The position numbers and the translations under genes were made by a program. Of a stretch of DNA of 64,000 nt, positions 8,318 to 16,690 are shown piece after piece. Positions within the stretch are counted from its first letter, which is position 1. The number at the start of each line of letters is the position of its first letter. The stretch lies in NCBI GenBank assembly GCA_003001795.1, contig PVNI01000009.1, positions 62,001-126,000 of the forward strand, read 5' to 3'. Under the pieces are notes generated by a model. The model made no database searches, had not been told where the DNA came from, and saw nothing but the letters and a program-made list of their open reading frames with translations. This DNA is from Actinomadura viridilutea. GTDB lineage: Bacteria > Actinomycetota > Actinomycetes > Streptosporangiales > Streptosporangiaceae.

Positions 8318-8339
8318 GTCCTGCGGGCTCCTGCGGGAC
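8318..8339. terminator. Weak hairpin between convergent arfB and deformylase genes
   Basis: GTCCTGC (8318-8324) pairs with GCGGGAC (8333-8339) with one G-T pair and an 8-base loop. It lies between two converging genes and might terminate either way. The stem is short, so this is tentative. Confidence 0.35.
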
Positions 8340-8376
8340 GTGACGCGGCGCCGGACGCAAGAGTGACGCGGGAGAG

Positions 8377-8940
8377 TTACGCGGGCGCGGAGCGGATGGC
8401 GCGCAGGGCCTCGCGGCGGGCCTCGCCGGACAACGTGTCGATGTACACCTCGCCCCGCAGGTGGCCGCATTCATGCTGCAGGCAGCGAGCGAAGTAGCCG
8501 GTGCCCTCCACGCGCACCGGCCTGCCCTTGACGTCGACGCCCTCCACCACGGCGTGGCTGAAGCGGGGAGTGTCGAACCGCAGGCCGGGGAGCGACAGAC
8601 AGCCCTCGGACTCCACCAGCGTCTCGCCGTCGGCGACCACGAGCACCGGGTTGATCACGTGTCCGACGTGCCGGCGGTCGCGGTCGTCGAGGCAGTCGTA
8701 GACGAAGATCTGCTGGGCCACCCCGATCTGGTTGGCCGCCAGACCGGCGCCGTCCGCCTGGTACATCGTGGCGAACATGTCGTCGACGAGACGGCGCAGC
8801 GCGGCGTCGAACGTCCGGACCGGGTCGCACTCGGTCCGCAGCACCGGGTCGCCGAGCCGCCTGATCGGCCGGACGGTGCCCCGCCCGTCGCCTCCGCGGC
8901 CGCCGCGCCGCGCGTCAGGGATGTCCGCCGCCTTGCCCAT
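8377..8940 (-). CDS. def: Peptide deformylase
   Basis: A protein of 187 residues with the three deformylase motifs in order: 'GAGLAANQIG' near residue 64, 'EGCLSLPG' near 110 with the metal-binding Cys, and 'QHECGHLRG' near 153. Both His ligands and the catalytic Glu of the HExxH motif are present, but the residue usually Asp (HExDH) is Gly here. It would remove the N-formyl group from nascent proteins. A 25-residue Arg/Gly-rich N-terminal extension precedes the domain. The Gly change and the stand-alone location, with no fmt neighbour, suggest a secondary paralogue; whether it is fully active cannot be judged. Confidence 0.88.
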   Translation of the reverse strand: MGKAADIPDARRGGRGGDGRGTVRPIRRLGDPVLRTECDPVRTFDAALRRLVDDMFATMYQADGAGLAANQIGVAQQIFVYDCLDDRDRRHVGHVINPVLVVADGETLVESEGCLSLPGLRFDTPRFSHAVVEGVDVKGRPVRVEGTGYFARCLQHECGHLRGEVYIDTLSGEARREALRAIRSAPA

Positions 8941-9061
8941 GCGGCGATCCTACAAAGCGCGACGGCGCCCCGCCGAGCAGCGGAGCGCCGTTGCGACTGT
9001 GCGACGCGCCTGGTGCGGAGGCCGTGTTCCGGTGCGTCCCGGACCCTCTCGGCGGGGCGGA

Positions 9062-10234
9062 TCAACCCTGGTCGAGCGGGCCCCGCCCTGTCTGCGGCGG
9101 CACCTGGCCCGGGCCGGGCGCGGGCGCGGGGCCGCCGGGCCGCGCGGCGGAGTCGTCCGCCCGGGTGGGGGAGTGCGGCGGCGGGGCGGCCTTGGCCTGC
9201 GGCGGCACCGGCGCGTCCACGACCGTGGGGTCGGGGTCGGTCTTCTTCAGCGGCGGCGCGGCGGGCGCTGGGGACGAAGGAGCCGACGGGGACGACGGGG
9301 CCGAAGCGGACGGCGCCGAGGACGGCGCCGACGACGGGGCCGGCGACGGGGCCGGCGACGGGGCCGGCGACGGGGCGGCGTGCTTGGCGGTGCCGGTGCT
9401 CGTGCCGCCGGCGGACGGCGCGGCGTGCTTGGGGGCGGGCTTGGCGGCGGGGGCCGACGCCGGGGCCTTGGCGGCGGGCGCCTTGGCCTGGGAGGACGCG
9501 GCGGCCGGGGCGGGCTGCTTGCGCTGCGGCGTGACCGGCTTGACCGCGTCGTCGACCATCTTCTCCAGCGGCCCGGCCTCGTTCTCGGCCGTCAGCAGGC
9601 GGTTGAGCGTCTCGCTGATCTCGGTGAGCCGCTGCAGCGCCTGGGTGTGGTTCTTGGTGAGCTGGTTGAGCCGCGCGGTGGCGCCCTCGTTGATCACGCT
9701 GGCGCGGCGTTCGGCGGCGGTCAGCGTCCGCTCGGCCTCCAGCCGGGCGCTGGTGACCGTCTGCTCGGCCTCGGACTTGGCGGCCGACAGGATGCTGTCG
9801 GCCTCCTTCTTGGCCGCCCCCAGGACCTGCTCGGCCTTCTCCTGCGCCTGGGTCACGTCGCGGTCGGCGCGGGCGCGGGCGTCGTCGATGATCCGCCGGG
9901 CCTCGTTCTCGGCGTCCTTGCGGATCTCGGCGCCCTTGGCCTCGGCCTGGGCGACCTTGTCCTTGGCCTCGTCCTCGGCCAGGTTGATGATCTGGCGGAG
10001 CCGGTCGGACAGGTCGTCGCCGGTGGGCTTGCGCGACTCGCGCAGCTCGGCCATCTCGCGCCGGGTGCGCTCGACGTCGTCCAGGGCGCGGGCCAGCCGC
10101 GCCTCCAGCTCCTGGATCTTCTGCTGGCTGCGCGCGATGTACTCGTCGACCTGGCGGCGGTTGTAGCCGCGCATGACGATCTCGAAGTTCTCCTCGCGGA
10201 GGAGGTTCGGCAGGATTTCCGCTTCGTTGCTCAT
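9062..10234 (-). CDS. DivIVA-domain coiled-coil protein with Ala/Pro-rich tail
   Basis: A protein of 390 residues. The N-terminal 55 residues form a DivIVA-type domain ('MRGYNRRQVDEYI'), followed by a coiled coil to about residue 220 rich in Glu, Ala, Arg and Lys ('AQAEAKGAEIRKDAE'). The last 150 residues are a disordered Ala/Pro/Ser tail with SPAP repeats. Proteins of this build organise polar growth or membrane-curvature sites in actinomycetes (DivIVA/Scy/FilP relatives). It is shorter than Scy and lacks the two-part structure of classical DivIVA, so I assign the domain only. It is encoded alone, with a divergent control region of about 290 bp before the gamma-carbonic-anhydrase gene. Confidence 0.8.
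   Translation of the reverse strand: MSNEAEILPNLLREENFEIVMRGYNRRQVDEYIARSQQKIQELEARLARALDDVERTRREMAELRESRKPTGDDLSDRLRQIINLAEDEAKDKVAQAEAKGAEIRKDAENEARRIIDDARARADRDVTQAQEKAEQVLGAAKKEADSILSAAKSEAEQTVTSARLEAERTLTAAERRASVINEGATARLNQLTKNHTQALQRLTEISETLNRLLTAENEAGPLEKMVDDAVKPVTPQRKQPAPAAASSQAKAPAAKAPASAPAAKPAPKHAAPSAGGTSTGTAKHAAPSPAPSPAPSPAPSSAPSSAPSASAPSSPSAPSSPAPAAPPLKKTDPDPTVVDAPVPPQAKAAPPPHSPTRADDSAARPGGPAPAPGPGQVPPQTGRGPLDQG
9333..9376 (-). repeat. 12-bp tandem repeat encoding SPAP units
   Basis: Three perfect copies and one partial copy of GACGGGGCCGGC lie in tandem within the DivIVA-domain gene and encode the Ala-Pro-Ser-Pro tail. In-frame length variation between strains would be expected. 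Confidence 0.75.
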
Positions 10235-10350
10235 GGTGCCTTGGGGGGTCGTCGCCGGGGTGTCACCCCGTCGGGTTCGGGGACTGCACGGGCTGCTTCG
10301 TCCTCACGCGTCGTGAGGGGCGGGGCGCGACGTCGCTATGGGTAGGGAAC

Positions 10351-10376
10351 GTCAGGTTCGACTCTTGTCCGCTCCA
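10351..10376 (+). other. tRNA 3'-end-like fragment (T-arm and acceptor strand)
   Basis: The run has the pattern of a tRNA T loop (GGTTCGACTC) followed by an acceptor-strand-like GTCCGCTCCA. A 5' acceptor partner (GGAGCGG) was looked for across 10235-10486 and not found, so there is no intact tRNA. It may be a remnant such as an attachment-site scar or a chance match. Confidence 0.25.
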
Positions 10377-10525
10377 CCCCATTCGCGCAACCGAAACGCC
10401 TAGTCTCGCTGCGGTTTCTTGCCCCGCGCCGCATCGGCGCGCCGACGGCTTCCATGGAATTCTCCCGCTTTGTCCGAGGTGCCGCGTCACCGGTCCCGGG
10501 ACGGGAGGGGCCTACCATCGGCGGC

Positions 10526-11059
10526 ATGAGCGAGGCCAAGAGGTATGTCGGGACGTTGGGCGAGGACGCGCCGCGCATTCACCCGGAGGCGTGGGTGGCG
10601 CCCGGCGCGGTGGTCGTGGGCAAGGTGACGCTCGGGCGGCGGTCGAGCGTGTGGTACGGCTCGGTGCTGCGCGGCGACGACGAGGAGATCGTGGTCGGCG
10701 ACGAGTGCAACATCCAGGACCTCAGCTGCCTGCACGCCGACCCCGGCATGCCGGCCGTGCTGGAGGACCGGGTCAGCCTCGGGCACAAGGCGATGGTGCA
10801 CGGCGCCCACGTGGAGACCGGCTCCCTCATCGGCATCGGGGCGATCGTGCTGAACGGCGCCCGGATCGGCGCGGGCACCCTGGTCGCGGCCGGGGCGCTG
10901 GTCCCGCCGGGCAAGAAGATCCCGTCCGGGGTGCTGGTGGCGGGGGTGCCGGGCAAGGTCGTCCGGGAGCTCACGGACGACGACAGGCTCGTCCTGCAGT
11001 ACACGCCCGACACGTACATGGAGAAGGCCCGCAGGCACAGCACCGCCACGTGGGAGTGA
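10526..11059 (+). CDS. Gamma-carbonic-anhydrase-like hexapeptide-repeat protein
   Basis: A protein of 177 residues built from left-handed beta-helix hexapeptides ('GAVVVGKVTLG', 'GSLIGIGAIVLNGA'), the trimeric fold of gamma carbonic anhydrases and YrdA/PaaY proteins. Metal-ligand His residues are in place: 'CLHAD' near residue 72, then 'LGHKAMVHGAHV'. A helical C-terminal segment ends the protein, as in the family. The ATG at 10526 fits the conserved N-terminus ('RYVGTLGEDAPRIHPEAWV'). Many relatives show little carbonic-anhydrase activity, so the reaction is uncertain; zinc binding and trimerisation are likely. Confidence 0.85.
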   Translation: MSEAKRYVGTLGEDAPRIHPEAWVAPGAVVVGKVTLGRRSSVWYGSVLRGDDEEIVVGDECNIQDLSCLHADPGMPAVLEDRVSLGHKAMVHGAHVETGSLIGIGAIVLNGARIGAGTLVAAGALVPPGKKIPSGVLVAGVPGKVVRELTDDDRLVLQYTPDTYMEKARRHSTATWE

Positions 11060-11217
11060 GCGGCCCTACTCCTTTTTCTCTGCGCTGCCCCTGTTTCCGC
11101 GCTGTCGGTCCCGCCGGGTTCGGTTTCGTACGCTGAGGCGGCTCTGGCCTGCCGTTTCGGTACTCGACGGCATTCGTCGGGCGGTGGCGGCGCCCCCATG
11201 CTGACTACGATGACGGC

Positions 11218-14200
11218 GTGGTGTGGGGACCGGGCTATGGCAGTGCTCCGCCGCCCAGCCCCCCGAGGGGGGACGATCCGTTCACGGCGGCCGAGCGCGA
11301 CACGAGGGCGATGGTGGCCGCCGGGTGGTGGGCGTCGGCCCCTCCCCAGCAGCGTCAACACGCCCTCAGCTGTCGGGTGCTGGTCCTACCGGACGGCACC
11401 CGATGGCTGTTCGGGGCATGGGCGCGCTGGTACCGCCTGCACCCGTCGGACGGCCAGTGGTACCTGTGCCCCCCGCCGCGCACACCGCAGGTCCGCATGG
11501 CGGCGCGTCCCGCCCAGTACGCAGGCGTCGGGCCGATGCTTTCGCTGCCGCCCCACGTCATCCCGGCGGGGCCGGACTTCTCCTATGAGGCGCCTAAGGC
11601 GCAGCCGTTCATCCGGCGCTCCTTTCTGCCCGAACTGACGTCGCGGATGCGTTCGACGGTGGAGGCCGCCGCCGCGCTGCCCGTCGTCGAGTACCCGCAC
11701 CAGTGGCGGCAGTTCACTCCGCAGACGCCGTCCACGGTCGCCGCCGCCTGGGGCGTGATGCTGTGGTGCGCGCCCGCGCCCGTGTTCGACGCGCGCATGG
11801 ACGACAAGCTGCTCGACCTGTGGCGTCCTTACCGCGCCAAGCCGCTGCCGCAGGTGGACGGGCCGCGCTGGTTCACGCCCCCGCCGTTGGAGTCGCTGGC
11901 CGGGCTGTATGCGGAGCGGCTCCGGGCCAGCCGGGTGGACGCGGCCGTCGTCGTCCTGCGCACGATGTGGGCGGTGGCGAGCGCGCTGCGCGACGACCCG
12001 CGCTTCCAGGTCCGCGCCGACGCGCTGCTGGCGATCCTCGAGGCGACGCTCAGCAATCCCACCGTCGACTACGACGTGCTGCCGTACGGCGACCAGGCCC
12101 TCGTCCAGCAGTGGCTCACCCGCTGCCCCACGCATCTGGTGCCCGCGTTGCGCGACGAGAGCTCGCCGGGCGACAACTTCCGCCACGCCTTCTACAACCT
12201 GGCCGAGGTCGTGGCGCACCTTGTCGGGCAGCCCACCGACCCGGCCTACATCGAGCCGCGTCTGGTGGCCGCCGCGTTGCTGGCCGCGGATCTGAACGTC
12301 GTCCGCCGGGACGTGGCCGCGAACATCATCCCTTGGCTCGACCCGGAGATCCGGTACACGGTGCAGGCGGTGCTCGACCAGCAGGGCCATCCGCTGCGCC
12401 GCCTGTGGCCCCAGGACCTGCGCCTGCGCGAGCCGTTGCGTTCGGCGGCGTCCCAGGGGGACGACGCCGAAACCCTGCTGGCCGCGATGTACCAGCTGGA
12501 TCTGGCGTGGTGCAGGCTGGCCGGAGGGATGCCCGCGCGTCCCCGCGGTTTCCCGGTGCCGAACGCGGTCATCGCCAGAATCATCGGACGGCATCGCGTG
12601 CGCGCGACGGCGGGGGCGCCCACGGCGGCGCCGTCGTCGTCCCCGGCGGAACCGTCGCATGACCCGTCCTTCAGTCCGCCGCCGTCCTTCGGCCCCATGA
12701 CCCCCGCGAGTTCGCAGGCCCAACCGGGTCTTCCCCCGGGGGCGGGGTCAGAGCGTCTCACCGGGCCGAGTCGGCCCGACCGGCCGTTCGTGCAGCCGCC
12801 CGCCCATGCCGACCGGGGAGAACGGCGCGGCATCGACCAGATGCAGCCTGCCCCCAACATGGCCTATGCGCCTCCTGAGCCCCCGGCGTTGGCCGCGGGG
12901 GAGGAGGGAGACCGCGTCGACAACGCGATGCCGCCGTACACCGAGCTCGGGTTCCAGCGTCCCGGCATGCCCGGTCCCGCCGCTGGTCCCGCCCGTCCGC
13001 CTGGCCAGGGCGGTCCTTCAGGGGGCGCTGCGGGAGTCCACGACATGCCGGGCTACGGCGCCCCCGAGCAGTCGCCGGACAGGCCGTCCCAGGAACCGCA
13101 GCCTGCCTGGCCGCAGCAGTACGAGGCGGCTGAGGCCGGCCAGTCGCCTGGTGAGCCGCAGATGGGGAGTGCGGCTCCGCCCTACACGGCGCTTGGTTTT
13201 CAGCGTCCGGGGATGCCGGGTGCACCGTCTCCTGGTGCCGTCGGTCCGTCGCCTGGTGAGGCGGCGGCCCAGCCGCCCGCCCCTGAGGGGCCGCCCATGC
13301 AGGCCGAGCAGCCTGCGCCGCAGGGGCCGCCCCGTACGCGCATCCTCAGCGACGACGACCTTCAGGGCGAGGACGGCCGGCACCAGGAGCCGCCGCGGCC
13401 GTCCGGGGACGGAGACGGGGACTCCGTCGGCTCCGGGACGCGGATCATGTCCGAGACCATGGTCGGCAGCTTCGACTTCCTCGAGGACACGCCGTCGCCG
13501 GAGCGCCCCGTCCACGAGATCCCCCCGCCGCGCGTCTCGGAGGACCGGCGCGTCCTGGAGCGCTACGGCATCAGCTTCGTGTGCGGCACGCAGGACGCGG
13601 GCGAGCTGCTCGACGAGCTGCGCGCACAGGTCGAACAGCGGACCGGGAGGAAGGCCGCCGGGCCCGGCGACCTGGAGGCGGATGCCACCCGCGTGGACCA
13701 TCCCGGCGGCGCCCCGGTGACACGTGTCGACCATCCGTCGTCGTACGAGGCGACACGCGTGGACGGGGGAGCGGCGTCCGGAGCCGGCATGCCGAACGTG
13801 CTGCTGGTCGGCAGCCCCCACACCGGTCAGCGGCGCCTGGCGCGGATGATCGCGCTCGCGCTCGCCGAGGCCGGGCTGGGCGACGGCGCCATCCGCGCCG
13901 TCGACGCCGAGGACGTCCGCGACGCGCCCGCCGAACGCACCGCGGACCTGCTGGTCCGGCCGGGCCCGACGATCCTGTTCGAGCGGCTGGACGCCGCGAT
14001 CGAGGCGGCCCCCGACCCGGCGTCGGTGGTCGCCGCCGTGCGCCGCACCCGGCTGAGCCCGGCCGCGGGCGCGGCGCTGATCGCCACCTGCGACCCCCGC
14101 GCGTTCCGCCGCCTGCGCGAGGACCACCCCGCGCTGGTCGAGGTGTTCCGGGTGTTCCGCCTGCCCGACCTCACCGGGCTGGAGCGCCGCATGACGCTCC

Positions 14201-15267
14201 TGCACGTGCTGGCCGAGGAGCGGCGCGTCACGCTCGGGGCGTCCGCGCTGGAGGCGGCCCGCGAGGACCTCGAGCGGCTGCGCGGGCCCGGCGACCTGGT
14301 CAACGCCCGCCTGGTGGAGGCGTATCTCGACCAGGCGTGCCAGCGGCACCTGGAGCGGGCGGGCGGCGCGTCCCGGGACCGGCTGGTGCTCACCGCCGAG
14401 GACTTCGCGGGCGTCGCCGAGGACATCGAGCCCGCGCTGCGTCCGCCCGGCGACGTCGACGGCTACCTGCGGCGGCTCGACGCCCTGTACGGGCTGGACG
14501 GCGTCAAGGAGGCGGTGCGGGAGCTGCTGGAGGAGGCGGAGATCGCGGCCGAGCGGGCCCGGCACGGGGTGCGCGGCCGGGTCGACCACAACCTGATCTT
14601 CGTGGGGCCGCCCGGCAGCGGCAAGACGACCGTGGCCGGCCTGGTCGGCGGCATCTACGCGGCGCTGGGACTGCTGGACGCCGGGCACGTGGTGGCGTGC
14701 CGCCCGGTCCATCTGGCCGGACGGGACGCGGTCGACGCCGAGAACCGCGTGCAGGCCATGGTGGAGCAGGCCATGGGCGGCGTGCTGCTGATCCAGGAGG
14801 CCTACCGGCTGGACCGCGCCCCGGCCGTGGTGAACGAGCTGATGCGCTGCATGGCCGAGCGCCGCGACCGGTTCATGGTGATCTGCTCCAGCCCGGAGGC
14901 CGAGATGGAGGGCTTCCTGGCGGGCAACCCCGCGTTCCGCGAGCGGTTCGGCCGCGTCATCGAGTTCGAGGGCATGGACGACCGCGACCTGGTGCGGCTG
15001 TTCCAGGACTACGCCGAGCGGGACCTGTACGTCCTGGACGAGGAGCTGCGCGTCGAGCTGCTGGCGCGCTTCGAGCGGCTGCGCGAGGACCCGTCGTTCG
15101 CCTACGCCCGGACGGTGCGCGAGCTGTTCGAGCAGACGGTGGCCCGGCAGGCGGCGCGGCTGGCGGGCGTCGACGTCAACGCCGCGACCGTGGCCCGGCT
15201 CACCGTCCGGGACCTGCCCGAGACGCCGCTGCAGCGGATGATGGGGGACCTGCGCCCCGGCGGATGA
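11218..15267 (+). CDS. Large CbxX/CfqX-type protein with two AAA domains
   Basis: A protein of 1349 residues. Residues 1-470 are a unique region with no recognised domain. About 470-760 is a Pro/Gln/Gly-rich linker with two copies of a 'LGFQRPGMPG' motif. The first AAA-like domain (about 860-1040) has a Walker A-like loop 'GSPHTGQRR' in which the Lys is lost. The second (about 1090-1330) resembles CbxX/CfqX ATPases: intact 'GPPGSGKTT' near 1133, but Walker B reads 'LLIQEAY', with Gln replacing the Asp, and an arginine finger in 'FRERF'. EccA of type VII systems belongs to this AAA family, but it has a TPR N-terminus, unlike this protein. GTG at 11218 or 11221 may start it. I infer an ATP-binding scaffold or remodeller of unknown partner. 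Confidence 0.75.
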   Translation: MVWGPGYGSAPPPSPPRGDDPFTAAERDTRAMVAAGWWASAPPQQRQHALSCRVLVLPDGTRWLFGAWARWYRLHPSDGQWYLCPPPRTPQVRMAARPAQYAGVGPMLSLPPHVIPAGPDFSYEAPKAQPFIRRSFLPELTSRMRSTVEAAAALPVVEYPHQWRQFTPQTPSTVAAAWGVMLWCAPAPVFDARMDDKLLDLWRPYRAKPLPQVDGPRWFTPPPLESLAGLYAERLRASRVDAAVVVLRTMWAVASALRDDPRFQVRADALLAILEATLSNPTVDYDVLPYGDQALVQQWLTRCPTHLVPALRDESSPGDNFRHAFYNLAEVVAHLVGQPTDPAYIEPRLVAAALLAADLNVVRRDVAANIIPWLDPEIRYTVQAVLDQQGHPLRRLWPQDLRLREPLRSAASQGDDAETLLAAMYQLDLAWCRLAGGMPARPRGFPVPNAVIARIIGRHRVRATAGAPTAAPSSSPAEPSHDPSFSPPPSFGPMTPASSQAQPGLPPGAGSERLTGPSRPDRPFVQPPAHADRGERRGIDQMQPAPNMAYAPPEPPALAAGEEGDRVDNAMPPYTELGFQRPGMPGPAAGPARPPGQGGPSGGAAGVHDMPGYGAPEQSPDRPSQEPQPAWPQQYEAAEAGQSPGEPQMGSAAPPYTALGFQRPGMPGAPSPGAVGPSPGEAAAQPPAPEGPPMQAEQPAPQGPPRTRILSDDDLQGEDGRHQEPPRPSGDGDGDSVGSGTRIMSETMVGSFDFLEDTPSPERPVHEIPPPRVSEDRRVLERYGISFVCGTQDAGELLDELRAQVEQRTGRKAAGPGDLEADATRVDHPGGAPVTRVDHPSSYEATRVDGGAASGAGMPNVLLVGSPHTGQRRLARMIALALAEAGLGDGAIRAVDAEDVRDAPAERTADLLVRPGPTILFERLDAAIEAAPDPASVVAAVRRTRLSPAAGAALIATCDPRAFRRLREDHPALVEVFRVFRLPDLTGLERRMTLLHVLAEERRVTLGASALEAAREDLERLRGPGDLVNARLVEAYLDQACQRHLERAGGASRDRLVLTAEDFAGVAEDIEPALRPPGDVDGYLRRLDALYGLDGVKEAVRELLEEAEIAAERARHGVRGRVDHNLIFVGPPGSGKTTVAGLVGGIYAALGLLDAGHVVACRPVHLAGRDAVDAENRVQAMVEQAMGGVLLIQEAYRLDRAPAVVNELMRCMAERRDRFMVICSSPEAEMEGFLAGNPAFRERFGRVIEFEGMDDRDLVRLFQDYAERDLYVLDEELRVELLARFERLREDPSFAYARTVRELFEQTVARQAARLAGVDVNAATVARLTVRDLPETPLQRMMGDLRPGG

Positions 15268-15461
15268 CCATGCCCCCGTCACCCGCCCGCATGTCCGGAA
15301 ATGGGGCGGATTGGTGGGGAATGTTGCGCATCATCCCTGTGGTCCAGGGGAAGACCGGGCAAAGAGAGTGGCCCCGGAATGGCCCGCTTGGGTCATGTGC
15401 CGCCAGGGCTCGGACGCGTAGCCTCGACGGTGGGTGCGGGGAACGAACGGAGGTGGACGCG

Positions 15462-15647
15462 GTGCGCCAGCAAGATGTCGACCTGCGCGTCCACGACCGT
15501 GTCGCGCTGGACGAGATCGAGCTCTACGCCGAGATGCTCAGCGCGGTCGCGGCCGCCGAGCGGCCGCTGACGCTGGCGGAGATCGACGTGGTGCTCGGCC
15601 TCCGTCCCGACGAAAGCGGTCGTCGCGAGTTGACGCCACAGGACTAG
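15462..15647 (+). CDS. Small conserved-looking hypothetical protein
   Basis: A 61-residue acidic protein predicted as two helices, with 'VALDEIELYAEMLSAV' and 'LTLAEIDVVLGL' as the most protein-like parts. CGGAGG at 15448-15453 lies 8 bases before the GTG at 15462, a textbook start, and a strong hairpin follows at 15689. Codon positions show the expected high GC in third position. I recognise no family and propose no function; the tight signals at both ends argue that it is a real monocistronic gene. Confidence 0.7.
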   Translation: MRQQDVDLRVHDRVALDEIELYAEMLSAVAAAERPLTLAEIDVVLGLRPDESGRRELTPQD

Positions 15648-15688
15648 GCAGGACCGGCCCGCACGGGGGCGGGCCACCGCAGACCGGA

Positions 15689-15723
15689 GATGCGCCGGGG
15701 CCGCGGGGCGGCCCCGGCGCATC
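15689..15723 (+). terminator. Perfect 14-bp hairpin terminator
   Basis: GATGCGCCGGGGCC (15689-15702) pairs without mismatch with GGCCCCGGCGCATC (15710-15723) around a 7-base loop, just after the 61-residue gene. Confidence 0.65.
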
Positions 15724-16072
15724 CGTGTCCGGAGCGGGTGCCGCGAGCCGCGCCCCGTCGGCCTGGGGCCGCCATGGGTCGGGGCGGGGCCGCCCCGCGC
15801 TGAGGACGACATCGGACGATTCGCCGAAACCGGGGTGTAACCAATCTCACGCGGAGGCCGTGCTCCGGGCCGCCGCGCCCGCCCGTCCGCGGCCCCGGAA
15901 CGATCCATCCGCCCAGTTGGGGGCCCTCTGGCGGGGGTGTGCACCTCTTGATCTCGGGCATCTTCCAGGTGAGAGGATGGGGACCGGCAGGCGAAGGGGG
16001 GGCGAGGTTCTTTTTACCGCTGGTTGCCCCTACGATCCTCAGCGGACCGTTCCGGCACTTCAGGAGTACGAC
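15724..16072 (+). other. Intergenic region before the phosphate-transport pair
   Basis: About 350 bp without a convincing gene. A TACGAT hexamer at 16031-16036 could be the -10 of the promoter for the DUF47/PiT operon; no clear -35 and no GTTCACC-type PHO box are seen. Confidence 0.4.
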
Positions 16073-16690
16073 GTGCGCTTGCGTCTCACGCCGCGTGAGG
16101 ACAGCTTCTACGACATGTTCGCCGATTCGGCGAACAACCTGGTCACAGGTGCCAGGCTGCTCGTGGAGCTCATCAGCGACGGCGCCGATCGGGAAGGCAT
16201 CGCGGAGAAGCTCCGCGCCTGCGAGCACGCGGGCGACGAGTCCACCCACGCGATCATGCGTCGGCTGAACGAAACGTTCATCACGCCGTTCGACCGCGAG
16301 GACATCTACCGCCTGGCCTCCACCATCGACGACGTCATGGACGCCATGGAGGAGGCGGCCGACCTCGTCGTCCTCTACAAGATCGAAGAGTTCCCCAAGG
16401 GCATCGTGCACATGGTGGAGGTCTTGGAGCGGGCCGCCGAGCTGACCGCCGAGGCCATGCCGCGGCTGCGCTCGATGAAGGAGCTCAACGAGTACTGGAT
16501 CGAGATCAACCGGCTGGAGAACCAGGGCGACCAGGTCTACCGCAAGCTGTTGGCCACCCTGTTCGGCGGCGATTACGACGCGCTGACCGTGATGAAGCTC
16601 AAGGAGGTCATCGACCGGCTGGAAGAGGCCGCCGACGCCTTCGAGCACGTGGCCAACACCGTCGAGACGATCGCGGTCAAGGAATCATGA
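16073..16690 (+). CDS. DUF47 (PhoU-like) phosphate-transport accessory protein
   Basis: A protein of 205 residues, all-helical, with the PhoU-like DUF47 pattern: 'FYDMFADSANNLVTGARLL' at the start, 'FITPFDREDIYRLAS' near 80 and a Glu/Asp-rich helix 'MDAMEEAADLVVL', whose acidic residues bind metal in PhoU relatives. It is the usual partner of PiT transporters and is thought to tune their activity. AGGAG lies 6 bases before GTG16073. The stop overlaps the ATG of the transporter (ATGA at 16687), so the two are made together at the inner face of the membrane. Confidence 0.88.
   Translation: MRLRLTPREDSFYDMFADSANNLVTGARLLVELISDGADREGIAEKLRACEHAGDESTHAIMRRLNETFITPFDREDIYRLASTIDDVMDAMEEAADLVVLYKIEEFPKGIVHMVEVLERAAELTAEAMPRLRSMKELNEYWIEINRLENQGDQVYRKLLATLFGGDYDALTVMKLKEVIDRLEEAADAFEHVANTVETIAVKES

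Noticed and set aside
9333..9376. CRISPR-like short repeat array
   Set aside because: The repeats are contiguous 12-mers without spacers and lie in frame inside the DivIVA-domain gene, encoding a Pro/Ala/Ser tail.
10295..10377. A complete tRNA gene
   Set aside because: Only the T-arm-like and 3' acceptor-like part is present; no complementary 5' acceptor strand, D arm or anticodon arm could be folded.
15724..16072. A PHO box upstream of the DUF47/PiT operon
   Set aside because: No GTTCACC-like direct repeats at 11-bp spacing were found.
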